This document shows, piece by piece, positions 9,120 to 17,611 of a stretch of 64,000 bases of DNA. The stretch is from positions 1 to 64,000 of the forward strand of contig JAEXGH010000032.1 of assembly GCA_023450935.1 (NCBI GenBank), given 5' to 3'. This stretch comes from Verrucomicrobiota bacterium. GTDB taxonomy: Bacteria; Verrucomicrobiota; Verrucomicrobiia; Opitutales; Intestinicryptomonadaceae. Position numbers and translations under genes: made by a program. Each line of letters opens with the position of its first letter. Within the stretch, counting starts at the first letter, position 1. Under the pieces are notes generated by a model. That model saw only the letters and a program-made list of their open reading frames with translations. It had not been told where the DNA came from and ran no database searches.

Positions 9120-9145
9120 ATTCTCCCCGAAACCGCCCCTTCGCA

Positions 9146-10357
9146 ATGAATTCGTATCCCGAACAGCTGTTTCAAAAGACGAACAAGTATCTTTTCAAAT
9201 ACGCGGGGAAGACGCGTAGGGTTGCGCTGCGGTTGTTGTTTTTCAACTTGAAGCACCTTTTGGGATTGTCGGAATTTGCCGACATCGTTTTTTCCGCCCT
9301 TAACAAAACTCCGCGCGACAGGCTGAAAATTGCAATACATTTGGGCGGAGGCATCGGCGACGTAATTATAGGCTGTCTGTTTGTAAAACGTTTTGCGCAA
9401 AAGCTCGACTGCAACCACCAACTTGACGTGTTTTTCGACCAGAGTTTCGGCGTAATTTCTCCGCTGCTTGAAAACCAGAAATACATAACAAACTTCCGCA
9501 ACGTCAAGGAGTTTTCCCAATACAAATACGATTTTGTTTTGGTGCTGGACGGGCAGTTTCCGATAGTCAAAAGATATGCCCAAAAGAAAGTCGAAAGGTT
9601 TTCGCTGTTTTTATCCGATTACGCAAAAAAATTGAGGCGGTTTGCGGATTGCGATTTTCCTTTGGCTTTCAGCGTTTACCACACGTTTAACCACCAACAT
9701 TGGCTGTTGATAAACGGACTTACGCGTATTACGGGAATGGACGTCTACGGAATACTCGGAATCCGCGCCGACGACACTCTGGACATTCCCCTCGACGGCG
9801 AGTCCGCAACGCTTTCAAAACTGGAACTTGCGGGCACAGGGTATATAACAATGTCCAGAAGCGGCGATGTCCGCAATAAAAACGCAAACTCTACCCGCTA
9901 TTGGGGCGTGGAAAAATACGGCGAGCTTGCGGCGTTGCTGAAGGCGCGCTATCCCGATTTAAAAATCGTCCAAATCGGCGGGGCGAACTCTCTGTCAATC
10001 GAAAATACCGACGCCGATTTTGCGGGGAAAATCACTTTCGCGGAAACGCTTGTTGTTTTAAAAAATGCGACGCTGCACATCGACAGCGAAAGCGGATACG
10101 TCCATTTGCGCCACTTCCTGTCGGGCGGGTGCTCGGCGGCTTTGTTTGGACCGACTGCGGTCGAAACGCGCGGTTATCCAGAAAACATAAACATTCGTTC
10201 GTCGGTTTGTAATTGCAGGTTTTGCGAGTGGATAAACGGCGACAAATGGCAGGTATGCTGCCCGCGCTCGCAAAGCGAAAATTCCACGTGTATGCAAAGC
10301 ATTTCGCCCGAACTGGTCGCAGAAAAAATCGACGGATATTTGAACGGGAAACTCTAA
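9146..10357 (+). CDS. GT9 heptosyltransferase-like glycosyltransferase with cysteine-rich tail
   Basis: 403-residue GT-B protein. IHLGGGIGDVIIGCLFVKRF (about 63-82) is the GT9 acceptor-side glycine motif. QIGGANSLSIENTD and HIDSESGYVHLRHFLSGG in the C-terminal half are the nucleotide-sugar site, and LFGPTAVETRGYPENINI follows. The tail holds many cysteines (CNCRFCEW, then QVCC and a further C). It has a paralogue at 13493-14635 with the same motif order. Likely transfers heptose or a related sugar to the LPS core in the cytoplasm; donor and acceptor not deducible. Confidence 0.82.
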   Translation: MNSYPEQLFQKTNKYLFKYAGKTRRVALRLLFFNLKHLLGLSEFADIVFSALNKTPRDRLKIAIHLGGGIGDVIIGCLFVKRFAQKLDCNHQLDVFFDQSFGVISPLLENQKYITNFRNVKEFSQYKYDFVLVLDGQFPIVKRYAQKKVERFSLFLSDYAKKLRRFADCDFPLAFSVYHTFNHQHWLLINGLTRITGMDVYGILGIRADDTLDIPLDGESATLSKLELAGTGYITMSRSGDVRNKNANSTRYWGVEKYGELAALLKARYPDLKIVQIGGANSLSIENTDADFAGKITFAETLVVLKNATLHIDSESGYVHLRHFLSGGCSAALFGPTAVETRGYPENINIRSSVCNCRFCEWINGDKWQVCCPRSQSENSTCMQSISPELVAEKIDGYLNGKL

Positions 10358-10367
10358 TTTAACGCCT

Positions 10368-11345
10368 ATGAAAATTCAGGACATCTTTTCGAAAAAGCCA
10401 AAAATTTTGGTAGTCGGCGACATCATGCTCGACGTTTTCATTCGCGGCAACGCCCTGCGCATTTCGCCCGAAGCTCCCATTCCGGTGGTATCGCATGTGA
10501 AAACGTCGAACCAGCTCGGCGGGGCGGCAAATGTGGCGTGCAACCTCGTTAAATGGAATGCTGAAGTCGAAATGTTCGGCGCGTTCGGCAACGACGAAAA
10601 GGGCGGGGAAGTTCTCAAGCTGACGAAATCGCAAAACATACGCCTCGGGGAGAATTGCGGAGGAGGGCGTGCCACGATAACAAAAATCCGCGTAATAGCG
10701 GGCCCGCAACACGTTTGCAGGGTTGACTTTGAAGATGTCCCGCAGGCATACGCGCCGTCGGAAGCGCAAATCGGTCAAATAATTTCTGCAATCGACGGGG
10801 TCGACGCCGTCATAGTCTCCGACTACGCAAAAGGCTTTATCACTGAAAAATTAATGCGGGGTGTTATCGACAAATGCAACCGTTCGGGAAAAGTTCTTTG
10901 CATAGACCCAAAGCCGCGCAACAAAATTTCCTACAAGAATCCGTATCTGTTAAAACCCAATAAAAAAGAGGCTCTCGAGCTTGCGGGGCTTCCCGTGGAC
11001 GCAATTTTCAAGTATCCCACTGAAGAGGTTTGCGGGCGCATTTTTGAGAAATATTCGCCCAAATATCTCGTGATAACTCTGGGCGAAGACGGCATGCTGC
11101 TGGCGGACAAGTCGGGAATAAAAAAGGTGCTGCCCTCGCGCGTGCTGTCGGTTTTCGACGTTTCGGGCGCGGGCGACACCGTCGTTTCAATGCTTGCGTT
11201 TGCGCTTGCCTGCGGCATGGACATTGAAGACGCAATGGCTGCGGCGTCCACGGCGGCGGGAATAGTTGTCGGCAAGGCGGGGACGGCTCAGGCGGAAATC
11301 TCGGAGATTTTAGCTTATGAAAAAGAATCCACTTTCGGAAAATAA
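10368..11345 (+). CDS. rfaE1: D-glycero-beta-D-manno-heptose-7-phosphate kinase
   Basis: PfkB-type kinase that adds the 1-phosphate to heptose 7-phosphate. 325 residues, equal to the kinase half of HldE. PKILVVGDIMLDVFIRG near the N-terminus, QLGGAANVACNLVKW (about 46-60) and the ATP/anion motif DVSGAGDTVVS (about 263-273) are diagnostic. The C-terminus ends without an adenylyltransferase domain. That domain is encoded by the next gene, which overlaps this one by 29 nt. The two-gene form is common outside enterobacteria. Confidence 0.93.
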   Translation: MKIQDIFSKKPKILVVGDIMLDVFIRGNALRISPEAPIPVVSHVKTSNQLGGAANVACNLVKWNAEVEMFGAFGNDEKGGEVLKLTKSQNIRLGENCGGGRATITKIRVIAGPQHVCRVDFEDVPQAYAPSEAQIGQIISAIDGVDAVIVSDYAKGFITEKLMRGVIDKCNRSGKVLCIDPKPRNKISYKNPYLLKPNKKEALELAGLPVDAIFKYPTEEVCGRIFEKYSPKYLVITLGEDGMLLADKSGIKKVLPSRVLSVFDVSGAGDTVVSMLAFALACGMDIEDAMAAASTAAGIVVGKAGTAQAEISEILAYEKESTFGK

Positions 11346-11835
11346 AAAGCTCGTTTCGCTCGGCGAACTGGTGAAAATACGCGACGAACTCGACGCCGCG
11401 GGGAGGAAACTCGCCCTTACAAACGGCTGTTTTGACCTCCTCCATTCGGGACACAATTATTTTCTAAAAAACGCAGCGTCGCTCGGCGATAGGCTTGTTG
11501 TAATGCTCAATTCGGAGGAAAGCGTGCGCGCGCTCAAAGGCCCTACGCGCCCCGTGCAGAACGATTCGGAGCGCGCGTATAACTTGGCTTCGCTCGAGGC
11601 GGTGGATTATGTGTGCGTGTTTTCGTCGAAGCGTCTCGACGCCGAAATCGCGGCGGTCCGCCCCCACGTCTACGCTAAGGCGGGCGACTACACCCTTGAA
11701 AACCTCGACGCGGGCGAACGCGCCGCCCTGGAAAAATGCGGGGCTGAAATTGTTTTTCTGCCATTCTTGGAGGGCTTTTCAACAACTTCGCTGATTGCAA
11801 AAATTGCTGCGGCGGCAAAAGCGGGGGCGATATAG
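11317..11835 (+). CDS. rfaE2: D-glycero-beta-D-manno-heptose 1-phosphate adenylyltransferase
   Basis: 172-residue nucleotidyltransferase of the cytidylyltransferase fold, with TNGCFDLLHSGH at about residues 34-45 (HxGH site) and the C-terminal FSTTSLIAKI motif replacing the usual ISTTxLI. It makes ADP-heptose from heptose 1-phosphate. It starts inside the 3' end of rfaE1, so translation is coupled, and gmhB follows 3 nt later. Standard length for the stand-alone enzyme; nothing missing. Confidence 0.93.
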   Translation: MKKNPLSENKKLVSLGELVKIRDELDAAGRKLALTNGCFDLLHSGHNYFLKNAASLGDRLVVMLNSEESVRALKGPTRPVQNDSERAYNLASLEAVDYVCVFSSKRLDAEIAAVRPHVYAKAGDYTLENLDAGERAALEKCGAEIVFLPFLEGFSTTSLIAKIAAAAKAGAI

Positions 11836-11838
11836 ATT

Positions 11839-12375
11839 ATGAAAAAGGCAGTGTTTTTCGACCGCGACGGAACGCTTATTTTGGACAAAGAATATATGTT
11901 CAAGCCCGAAGACTTGGAGATTATTTCGGGCGCAAAAGAAACGCTTGCGGCACTCAGAAACGCGGGGTTCGGGTTGTTCGTGCTCTCGAACCAAAGCGGC
12001 GTGCCGCGCGGGTATTTTTCGCTTGAGCAGGCGGAGGCGTTCAACGCGCGCTTTACCGACGCGCTCGGCTTGGGCGGCTGCGTCTTCGACGGCGTTTGCC
12101 TTGCGATAGAGCCACCCGATGCGTCGGACGGATACAGAAAACCAAGTCCCAAGTATGTTTTGGAGCAAATGCAAAAATACGCGCTTTCGCCCGAAAACGT
12201 CTGGGTTGTCGGCGACAGAAAAAGCGACTGGCAGACGGCTCTGAATGCGCACTGCAACGCGGTTGCCGTCCGCACGGGTAAGCCGCTTTCGGAGGCGGAT
12301 ACCGAGTTTATTGAGGCGAACGGAATCGGGCTTCTCGATTCGGTCGCAGAACTGCCGAAGTTTTTGGGAATATGA
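11839..12375 (+). CDS. gmhB: D-glycero-D-manno-heptose 1,7-bisphosphate 7-phosphatase
   Basis: HAD-superfamily phosphatase of 178 residues. FFDRDGTLI at 6-14 holds the nucleophile and acid-base aspartates, LSNQSG (about 50) is motif II, and YRKPSPKYV plus WVVGDRKSDWQTA supply motifs III and IV. The four-cysteine zinc site seen in E. coli GmhB is not evident in the insert, where few cysteines occur, so this may be a zinc-free variant. It removes the 7-phosphate between the kinase and adenylyltransferase steps. Spacing of 3 nt from rfaE2 shows operon membership. Confidence 0.9.
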   Translation: MKKAVFFDRDGTLILDKEYMFKPEDLEIISGAKETLAALRNAGFGLFVLSNQSGVPRGYFSLEQAEAFNARFTDALGLGGCVFDGVCLAIEPPDASDGYRKPSPKYVLEQMQKYALSPENVWVVGDRKSDWQTALNAHCNAVAVRTGKPLSEADTEFIEANGIGLLDSVAELPKFLGI

Positions 12376-12408
12376 GAAGTAAATTTTAATTTAGAGTAAG
12401 GATAAAAG

Positions 12409-13395
12409 ATGATAATTATTACAGGCGGAGCGGGATTTATAGGCTCTAACATTCTCGAAGGCCTCGAGCGCGAAGGCTACAAAAAACTCGTAATATGCGA
12501 CTATATGGGCAGCGATTCCCGCTGGAAAAACGTGGCAAAACGCGAGCTTTTCGACATCGTAAACCCCGAAAATCTGGCGGAATACTGCAACGCCCACGCC
12601 GCGGAAATAGAAGCAGTTATCCATATGGGCGCAATTTCCACCACTACCGAAACAGACGTGGAGCTTATTGCAAATTCAAATATCAGGCTCACTTGGGCGC
12701 TTTGGGAATTTTGCGCGGCAAACAAAAAGCGTTTCATATACGCTTCGAGCGCGGCGACTTACGGCTCGGGAGAAAACGGCTTCGAAGACCGAGAAGACCA
12801 GCAGTATTTGAACGCGCTGCGCCCGCTCAACGCCTACGGTTGGAGCAAAGCATTTATCGACAGAAAAGTGGCGCGCCATCTTTCGGAGGGCGGTGCCGCC
12901 CCAGCGCAGCACGTCGGGCTTAAATTTTTCAACGTATACGGGCCGAACGAATACCACAAAGGCGGGCAAAAAAGCGTCATAGCCCACATTTTCCCGTCCG
13001 CCAAAAAGGGAGAGGCGGTAAAACTCTTCAAATCATACAATCCCGCATACAAAGACGGCGGGCAGCTGCGCGATTTTGTGTGGGTGGGCGACATTGTTTC
13101 GGTAGTCCTCTGGCTGCTGGAAAATCCGTCTGTAAACGGACTTTTCAACGTAGGTTCGGGGCAGGCGCGCTCATTCGAAGACTTGGCGGTGTCAACCTTT
13201 GCGGCATTGGCGCTTGAGCCGAAAATCGAATATATCGATATGCCCGAAATGCTGCGCGGGAAATACCAGTATTACACGAAGGCGAACCTCCAAAAACTGC
13301 GCGATGCCGGCTACGACAAGCCTGCGACACGTTTGGAAGACGGCGTGCGCGAGTATGTCAAAAACTTCCTCGATTGCGAGGACCAATATTTGTAA
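12409..13395 (+). CDS. hldD: ADP-L-glycero-D-manno-heptose 6-epimerase
   Basis: SDR-family epimerase finishing the ADP-L-glycero-D-manno-heptose pathway. 328 residues with the NAD loop GGAGFIGSN at 6-14, the ASSAATYG serine/threonine motif, and the active-site pair in YGWSKAF (about 143-149). FFNVYGPNEYHKGGQKS is the HldD-specific loop that distinguishes it from GalE. It lies 33 nt after gmhB, last gene of the heptose set on this strand. Confidence 0.95.
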   Translation: MIIITGGAGFIGSNILEGLEREGYKKLVICDYMGSDSRWKNVAKRELFDIVNPENLAEYCNAHAAEIEAVIHMGAISTTTETDVELIANSNIRLTWALWEFCAANKKRFIYASSAATYGSGENGFEDREDQQYLNALRPLNAYGWSKAFIDRKVARHLSEGGAAPAQHVGLKFFNVYGPNEYHKGGQKSVIAHIFPSAKKGEAVKLFKSYNPAYKDGGQLRDFVWVGDIVSVVLWLLENPSVNGLFNVGSGQARSFEDLAVSTFAALALEPKIEYIDMPEMLRGKYQYYTKANLQKLRDAGYDKPATRLEDGVREYVKNFLDCEDQYL

Positions 13396-13438
13396 AGAGG
13401 CAATACCGTCTGCAAACGCAAAAGGTAATTCCGCCTGC

Positions 13439-13475
13439 AAAAACCGCCGTTCGCGCACTGCGTCGGCGGATTTTT
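13439..13475. terminator. Intrinsic terminator between convergent hldD and GT9 genes
   Basis: Hairpin arms CCGCCG and CGGCGG, flanked by an A tract on the left and a T tract on the right, with a GC-rich 14-nt loop. It lies between two converging genes, so it can serve both directions. Confidence 0.6.
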
Positions 13476-13492
13476 GAAAACTCGGGCTGCGG

Positions 13493-14635
13493 CTACCGCG
13501 CTTGCAACGCCTCTTTCAGGTGTTGGGCCGCCGCATCAATGTCGATTTCCGCCATGCACGGAGGGGTGTCGAAGCCGCGCAGGCATTTGTCGCCCCAATT
13601 TTTTGTGAGCCACTCGCAGGCTTTGCAGGCGTCGGAGCAGATGTTTATGTTTTCGGCATACGCATAAAACTCGATGTCGGTCGGGCCGAAAAACACGAGC
13701 GATTTCCCTCCCAGTCCGTGCTTTAGGTGAACCATTCCGCATTCGCAATCGACGTGAGCGACGGAATATTTCAGCAAGCCCTTCAGCTCCTCGAAACTTG
13801 TGTCGCCGCGCAAATCCGTATCGACGCCTCCAATCGGGTCAACGCCGCGCCTGCCGAGCTGGACGATTTTCATTTCGGGCAGCAGCGATTTTATCTTCTT
13901 TACAAGGCGCGCGTAGGCATCGTTGGAAAGAAGTTTTGTGTCGGTAGTGCCCGTTTTTGAGCCGCGCTGGATTGTTATGTATTTGCCTTCGCCCAAGCCG
14001 AATTTGTTTCTTACAAACGTTTCGTCGAGCGCGCATTCGATTTCGAATTTCGCTCCTTGCATCTGCAGCGCGCCGGAAAAATCAGCCTGCGTATATCTGT
14101 TTTTGCCCAGACGCTTTGAATACTCCATGCCCGCGAAATCGAAAACAACGCCCGTTTGCAACATAAAGGTGTTGGCGTTTGCCGCGTCGATTAGTTGGCG
14201 AAGATATTGGGAAAGCGGGCTTTCGGTCTTCAGGATTCGGGAGGATAGGCTCTCTACGGTGGGGAAGCGCGTTATGAAAATTACGGCATCGTATTTCGAG
14301 ACATCGACCGCGGAATTGTATATCCCGAAGTTTTTATTCAAAAAAATGCCGTCGAGAATCTCCTTTTTGTCGGAATAAATATCGACCCGCGCGCCCGTTT
14401 TCGCGCGGAGCTGCTGCGCGTAGAGCGCGTTTATTACCATATCTCCGACGCCGCCCGAAAAGCGCAACGCCACCCTGTACCCGCCGCTGGGCTCGCCGCG
14501 CTTGCCGCGGTAGAACAGGCAGCCTTTCACCAGCCACGCAATCATTTTCAGTGTAAAAAGCGCAATGTTATCGCCCGATTTCGTCTCGTAGCGGTATGCT
14601 TTCTCCCTGAATTTTTTGTAAAAATCTCCGTTCAT
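13493..14635 (-). CDS. GT9-like glycosyltransferase with cysteine motif, paralogue of the 9146 gene
   Basis: 380-residue GT-B protein. RFSGGVGDMVINALYAQQL (about 55-73) is the N-terminal glycine motif. VQLGRRGVDPIGG, then HVDCECGMVHLKHGLGG and FFGPTDIEFYAYAENINI, form the donor half. The tail carries CSDACKACEW and DKCLRGF. The order of motifs, and the Cys-x-x-Cys-Glu-Trp element, match the protein at 9146-10357, so the two are paralogues. It is transcribed towards hldD, away from the following kinase gene. Role: LPS or surface glycan assembly. Confidence 0.8.
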   Translation of the reverse strand: MNGDFYKKFREKAYRYETKSGDNIALFTLKMIAWLVKGCLFYRGKRGEPSGGYRVALRFSGGVGDMVINALYAQQLRAKTGARVDIYSDKKEILDGIFLNKNFGIYNSAVDVSKYDAVIFITRFPTVESLSSRILKTESPLSQYLRQLIDAANANTFMLQTGVVFDFAGMEYSKRLGKNRYTQADFSGALQMQGAKFEIECALDETFVRNKFGLGEGKYITIQRGSKTGTTDTKLLSNDAYARLVKKIKSLLPEMKIVQLGRRGVDPIGGVDTDLRGDTSFEELKGLLKYSVAHVDCECGMVHLKHGLGGKSLVFFGPTDIEFYAYAENINICSDACKACEWLTKNWGDKCLRGFDTPPCMAEIDIDAAAQHLKEALQAR

Positions 14636-14769
14636 TCGTCGCAGGTTTTTGCAAGACTCGCGTTTATTTTCCCAAAAGTCAAGTTGTATTTGCCGCGGCG
14701 GCGTTTTGCTGAATTGGAGATTGACAACCCCGCGCGTATTTGATGTTTTTCTGAGTCGGTTGTATAAAG

Positions 14770-15606
14770 ATGAGTTCCGAAAAAATCACGTTGTTAAAAG
14801 GCTATTCAGGCTGTAAAATTCTGCTTGTGGACGCCTCCGAAAAAAGCTTTATCCGTAAGATTTCGTCGGACTGCGCATACAACGAACGCCTTTTGAAACA
14901 GTGCCGAAAACAGAGCATGTGCGGTTTCGGCAAAACTCCGCGGGTTTTCGGCTCGGGTTATGTTGACGGGCTATTTTTCTTCGACATGCAATATGTCAGG
15001 GGCGCAACGCTTGCCGAATACCTCCTGCAAGTGCCCGCAACGTATTTGAAGGCAACTGTGGAGAAAATCTACAGCGCGGCGGCGCACGGATATTGCGTCG
15101 GCGGCAATAACGGAATTTGCGCCGAAATCCAAACGTCGATAAGGGGGAAAATCGAATCGCTGCGCCATTTGCAAAGCGCGTATGCAAATTTGACGGAGGT
15201 TTTAGAATACCTCGACTCCCTCTCTTGGAGCGGAATACGCGTCGGCGACTGCCACGGCGACATGACGCTTGAAAACATAATTGTGGATTCAGCAGGCGAA
15301 TTTTATATGATTGATTTCCTCGATTCTTTTGCGGAATCTCCCGTGATTGACATCGCAAAAATCCTGCAGGACATCTTCCTTCGGTGGTCGTATAGATACA
15401 GAACCCTCAGTGTTTACGAAGACATCAGGCTTTCCGACGCCTGCGATGTTTTTCTCGGGCTACTCGGGCGAGACGCCTCCCTGAAAAAGACGGCCTTCGA
15501 CATTCTGCTTGTAAACCTTCTCCGCATCTATCCCTACATAAAGGACGAAAAAACGCGCGTGTTTTTGGACGCCGCAACAAAGAAAACACTCAATTTTATA
15601 TTATGA
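14770..15606 (+). CDS. APH/choline-kinase-like small-molecule kinase
   Basis: 278-residue protein of the aminoglycoside phosphotransferase/choline kinase fold. GDCHGDMTLENIIVD (about 157-171) is the catalytic loop and FYMIDFLDSF (about 178-187) the metal-binding DFxD-like motif. The glycine-rich loop is weak, as is usual in this family. Its stop overlaps the start of the nucleotidyltransferase gene by 4 nt (ATGA). A kinase followed by a nucleotidyltransferase resembles LicA-LicC of phosphocholine decoration, so it may phosphorylate an alcohol or sugar that is then activated. Substrate unknown; antibiotic resistance is unlikely here. Confidence 0.72.
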   Translation: MSSEKITLLKGYSGCKILLVDASEKSFIRKISSDCAYNERLLKQCRKQSMCGFGKTPRVFGSGYVDGLFFFDMQYVRGATLAEYLLQVPATYLKATVEKIYSAAAHGYCVGGNNGICAEIQTSIRGKIESLRHLQSAYANLTEVLEYLDSLSWSGIRVGDCHGDMTLENIIVDSAGEFYMIDFLDSFAESPVIDIAKILQDIFLRWSYRYRTLSVYEDIRLSDACDVFLGLLGRDASLKKTAFDILLVNLLRIYPYIKDEKTRVFLDAATKKTLNFIL

Positions 15607-16658
15607 AAACGTTGATAATACCCTGTGCAGGCAAATCAAGCCGCTTCCCCGGAATGCGTCCCAAGTGGATGCTCACGCACCCCGACGGCAAGCCGATGGT
15701 GCAAAAGGCCGTCGAAAAATTCGGCGACTTCGACAGAATAATCATTACGATTGTGCGCGAACACGACGAAAAATACGAGGCGTCGCTGTTTGTCCGACAG
15801 GTTTTTAAGGACAATCCGAAAGTGGAAACGTGCATTCTCGACGACTTCACGAAATCGCAGAGCGAAACCGTCTACAAAACCCTCGAAAAAATGGACGTGC
15901 GCGGGGCGTTCGTCGTGAAGGACTCCGACAACAGCATAGACGTTAAACTGCCCTCCGACGGCGTGAATTTGATTGTAGGCTACGATGTGGACGTTCACCG
16001 CGACGTTTCAAACATTCCCGCCAAAAGTTTCATTCTTTCGAACGAACAAAACATAGTTTTGGACATCGTAGAGAAGAAGGTTGTCTCAAACATCATCTGT
16101 TTGGGAATCTACGGCTTCAAGGACGCGGCTGTTTTTATGAGCGCTTTCGAACGCCTTTCGGCTGCGTTCCCCGAACGGGAAATGTATTTGTCGCACGTGA
16201 TTTCCTATTTAATATCGCAAGACAACGCAGTCTTCAACCTGTTCTACGCGACGGGATACGAAGACTGGGGCACGCTTGCCGAATGGCGCGCAACGCAGAA
16301 AAAATGCCGAACGTATCTTGTAGACATAGACGGCGTTCTGATGAAAAACTGCGGGCAATACGGCTCGTTTAATTGGGACAACAACAACGTGGTTTTGGAC
16401 GAAAACGTAGAGCAGCTGCGCAGGCTCCAGCAGGGCGGGGCGATGATTATTATAATAACGTCGCGCCCCGAAAAATACAGGGCTTCGCTGCTTGAAATGC
16501 TTGCGGGCAGGGGGGTTGTTCCGCACGCAATGGTTATGGGCGTAAACCACGCAAGGCGCGTTCTTGTAAACGACTTCGCTCCGACAAACCCGTATCCCTC
16601 CGCCGAGGCCGTAAATATTCCCAGAAACGGACGCCTTGCCGACTACCTTTCCGATTAA
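15603..16658 (+). CDS. Nucleotidyltransferase-HAD phosphatase fusion
   Basis: 351-residue two-domain protein. Residues 1 to about 230 are a sugar/alcohol-phosphate nucleotidyltransferase: PCAGKSSRFPGMRPKWML at 7-24 is the NTP-binding signature, although the family's usual GxGxR is reduced. From about 237, YLVDIDGVLMKN starts a HAD-like domain with the DxDG motif, IIITSRPEKYR as motif II and a late HARRVLVNDFAP motif. It overlaps the upstream kinase gene by 4 nt and the WavE-like gene starts 1 nt after its stop. Likely makes an NDP- or CDP-activated group for surface glycans and trims a phosphate in the same pathway. Confidence 0.75.
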   Translation: MKTLIIPCAGKSSRFPGMRPKWMLTHPDGKPMVQKAVEKFGDFDRIIITIVREHDEKYEASLFVRQVFKDNPKVETCILDDFTKSQSETVYKTLEKMDVRGAFVVKDSDNSIDVKLPSDGVNLIVGYDVDVHRDVSNIPAKSFILSNEQNIVLDIVEKKVVSNIICLGIYGFKDAAVFMSAFERLSAAFPEREMYLSHVISYLISQDNAVFNLFYATGYEDWGTLAEWRATQKKCRTYLVDIDGVLMKNCGQYGSFNWDNNNVVLDENVEQLRRLQQGGAMIIIITSRPEKYRASLLEMLAGRGVVPHAMVMGVNHARRVLVNDFAPTNPYPSAEAVNIPRNGRLADYLSD

Positions 16659-16659
16659 A

Positions 16660-17583
16660 ATGAACGTTGCAAAAGATAACCTAACCGTTCTGGTTCAAGG
16701 TCCATACGACGTCTCAATTACGCCGAAAACAATTTCGAGCATAAGACGGCTGCTCGGAGGCGTCCCTATTGTCCTTTCCACTTGGGAGGGCGCGGAAATT
16801 CCCGCGCTGCCCGATATGCCCGACGCGGTTGTCTACAACAAATGCCCTCCGCCTGACGCGTTCGGCAACTTCAACAGGCAGCGTTATTCGACGCTTGAGG
16901 GGCTTAAGCGCGTTTCGACCGAATACGTTTTCAAAATACGCTCAGACTTCGTTCTGAAAAATTCAAACATTCTGGCTTTGGCAAAGGCGGACGCCCCGCG
17001 GAAGTTCCCCGTTTTCGAGCAGCGAATGCTTGCGTATGTTTGGCGTCCACAGCCGTTCAAGCGCAATCCGAGGCTTTTCCACCCCGGAGACTTCTATTAC
17101 TTGGGATTGAAGCGCGACCTTCAGAGGCTTTTTTCGGTTCCGGAGTCCGACGCCGTTTCGACGGGAGGTTTCGCATCTTCAGAGCACTATTTATGGGTGA
17201 ATTTTATCAATAAAAATTCGGACAAAAAGGTGGATATTGCCGACTTGACAAAAAAAGATAAAACAAGCTATTATAATAATGTTTTATGCGATAATTTCAT
17301 ATTCGCAAACTATTACGATGCGGGCGTTGCGTCGTTGAAGTCGGCGTTGAAAAAGAACAATATTCCGGTCTCCAACAGCGCGTTTTCGTTCTGCGACTGG
17401 CTGAAAATGTCGGGTTGCAAAAACGCGCCCGCCGATTTCCCGAACACCAAAGTCCCGCTCGGGCTGCGGGCGCGCGCGCAGGCGGTCGCAGCTTTGGCGA
17501 GGGTTGTCCAGCTGTTTATTTTCGACAAAAAAAGGCGGGAGTCGGTTCGCTCGAAAATCTACGATTTGCTTCCAGAAGAATAA
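16660..17583 (+). CDS. WavE-like LPS glycosyltransferase
   Basis: About 307 residues from the ATG at 16660; the frame also opens at a TTG at 16636. LTVLVQGPYD and STWEGAEIPALP near the start, VVYNKCPPPDAFGNFNRQR, and FKIRSDFVLKN (about 95-105, a GT-A-like RSD motif) match the WavE family first described in Vibrio cholerae LPS core synthesis. A basic C-terminal tail (residues 280-307) may touch the membrane. It ends the kinase / nucleotidyltransferase-HAD / WavE unit. The exact transferase activity is not established for the family. Confidence 0.75.
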   Translation: MNVAKDNLTVLVQGPYDVSITPKTISSIRRLLGGVPIVLSTWEGAEIPALPDMPDAVVYNKCPPPDAFGNFNRQRYSTLEGLKRVSTEYVFKIRSDFVLKNSNILALAKADAPRKFPVFEQRMLAYVWRPQPFKRNPRLFHPGDFYYLGLKRDLQRLFSVPESDAVSTGGFASSEHYLWVNFINKNSDKKVDIADLTKKDKTSYYNNVLCDNFIFANYYDAGVASLKSALKKNNIPVSNSAFSFCDWLKMSGCKNAPADFPNTKVPLGLRARAQAVAALARVVQLFIFDKKRRESVRSKIYDLLPEE

Positions 17584-17611
17584 CCGCCTTCGGGCGAACG
17601 GCCGTAGACTC

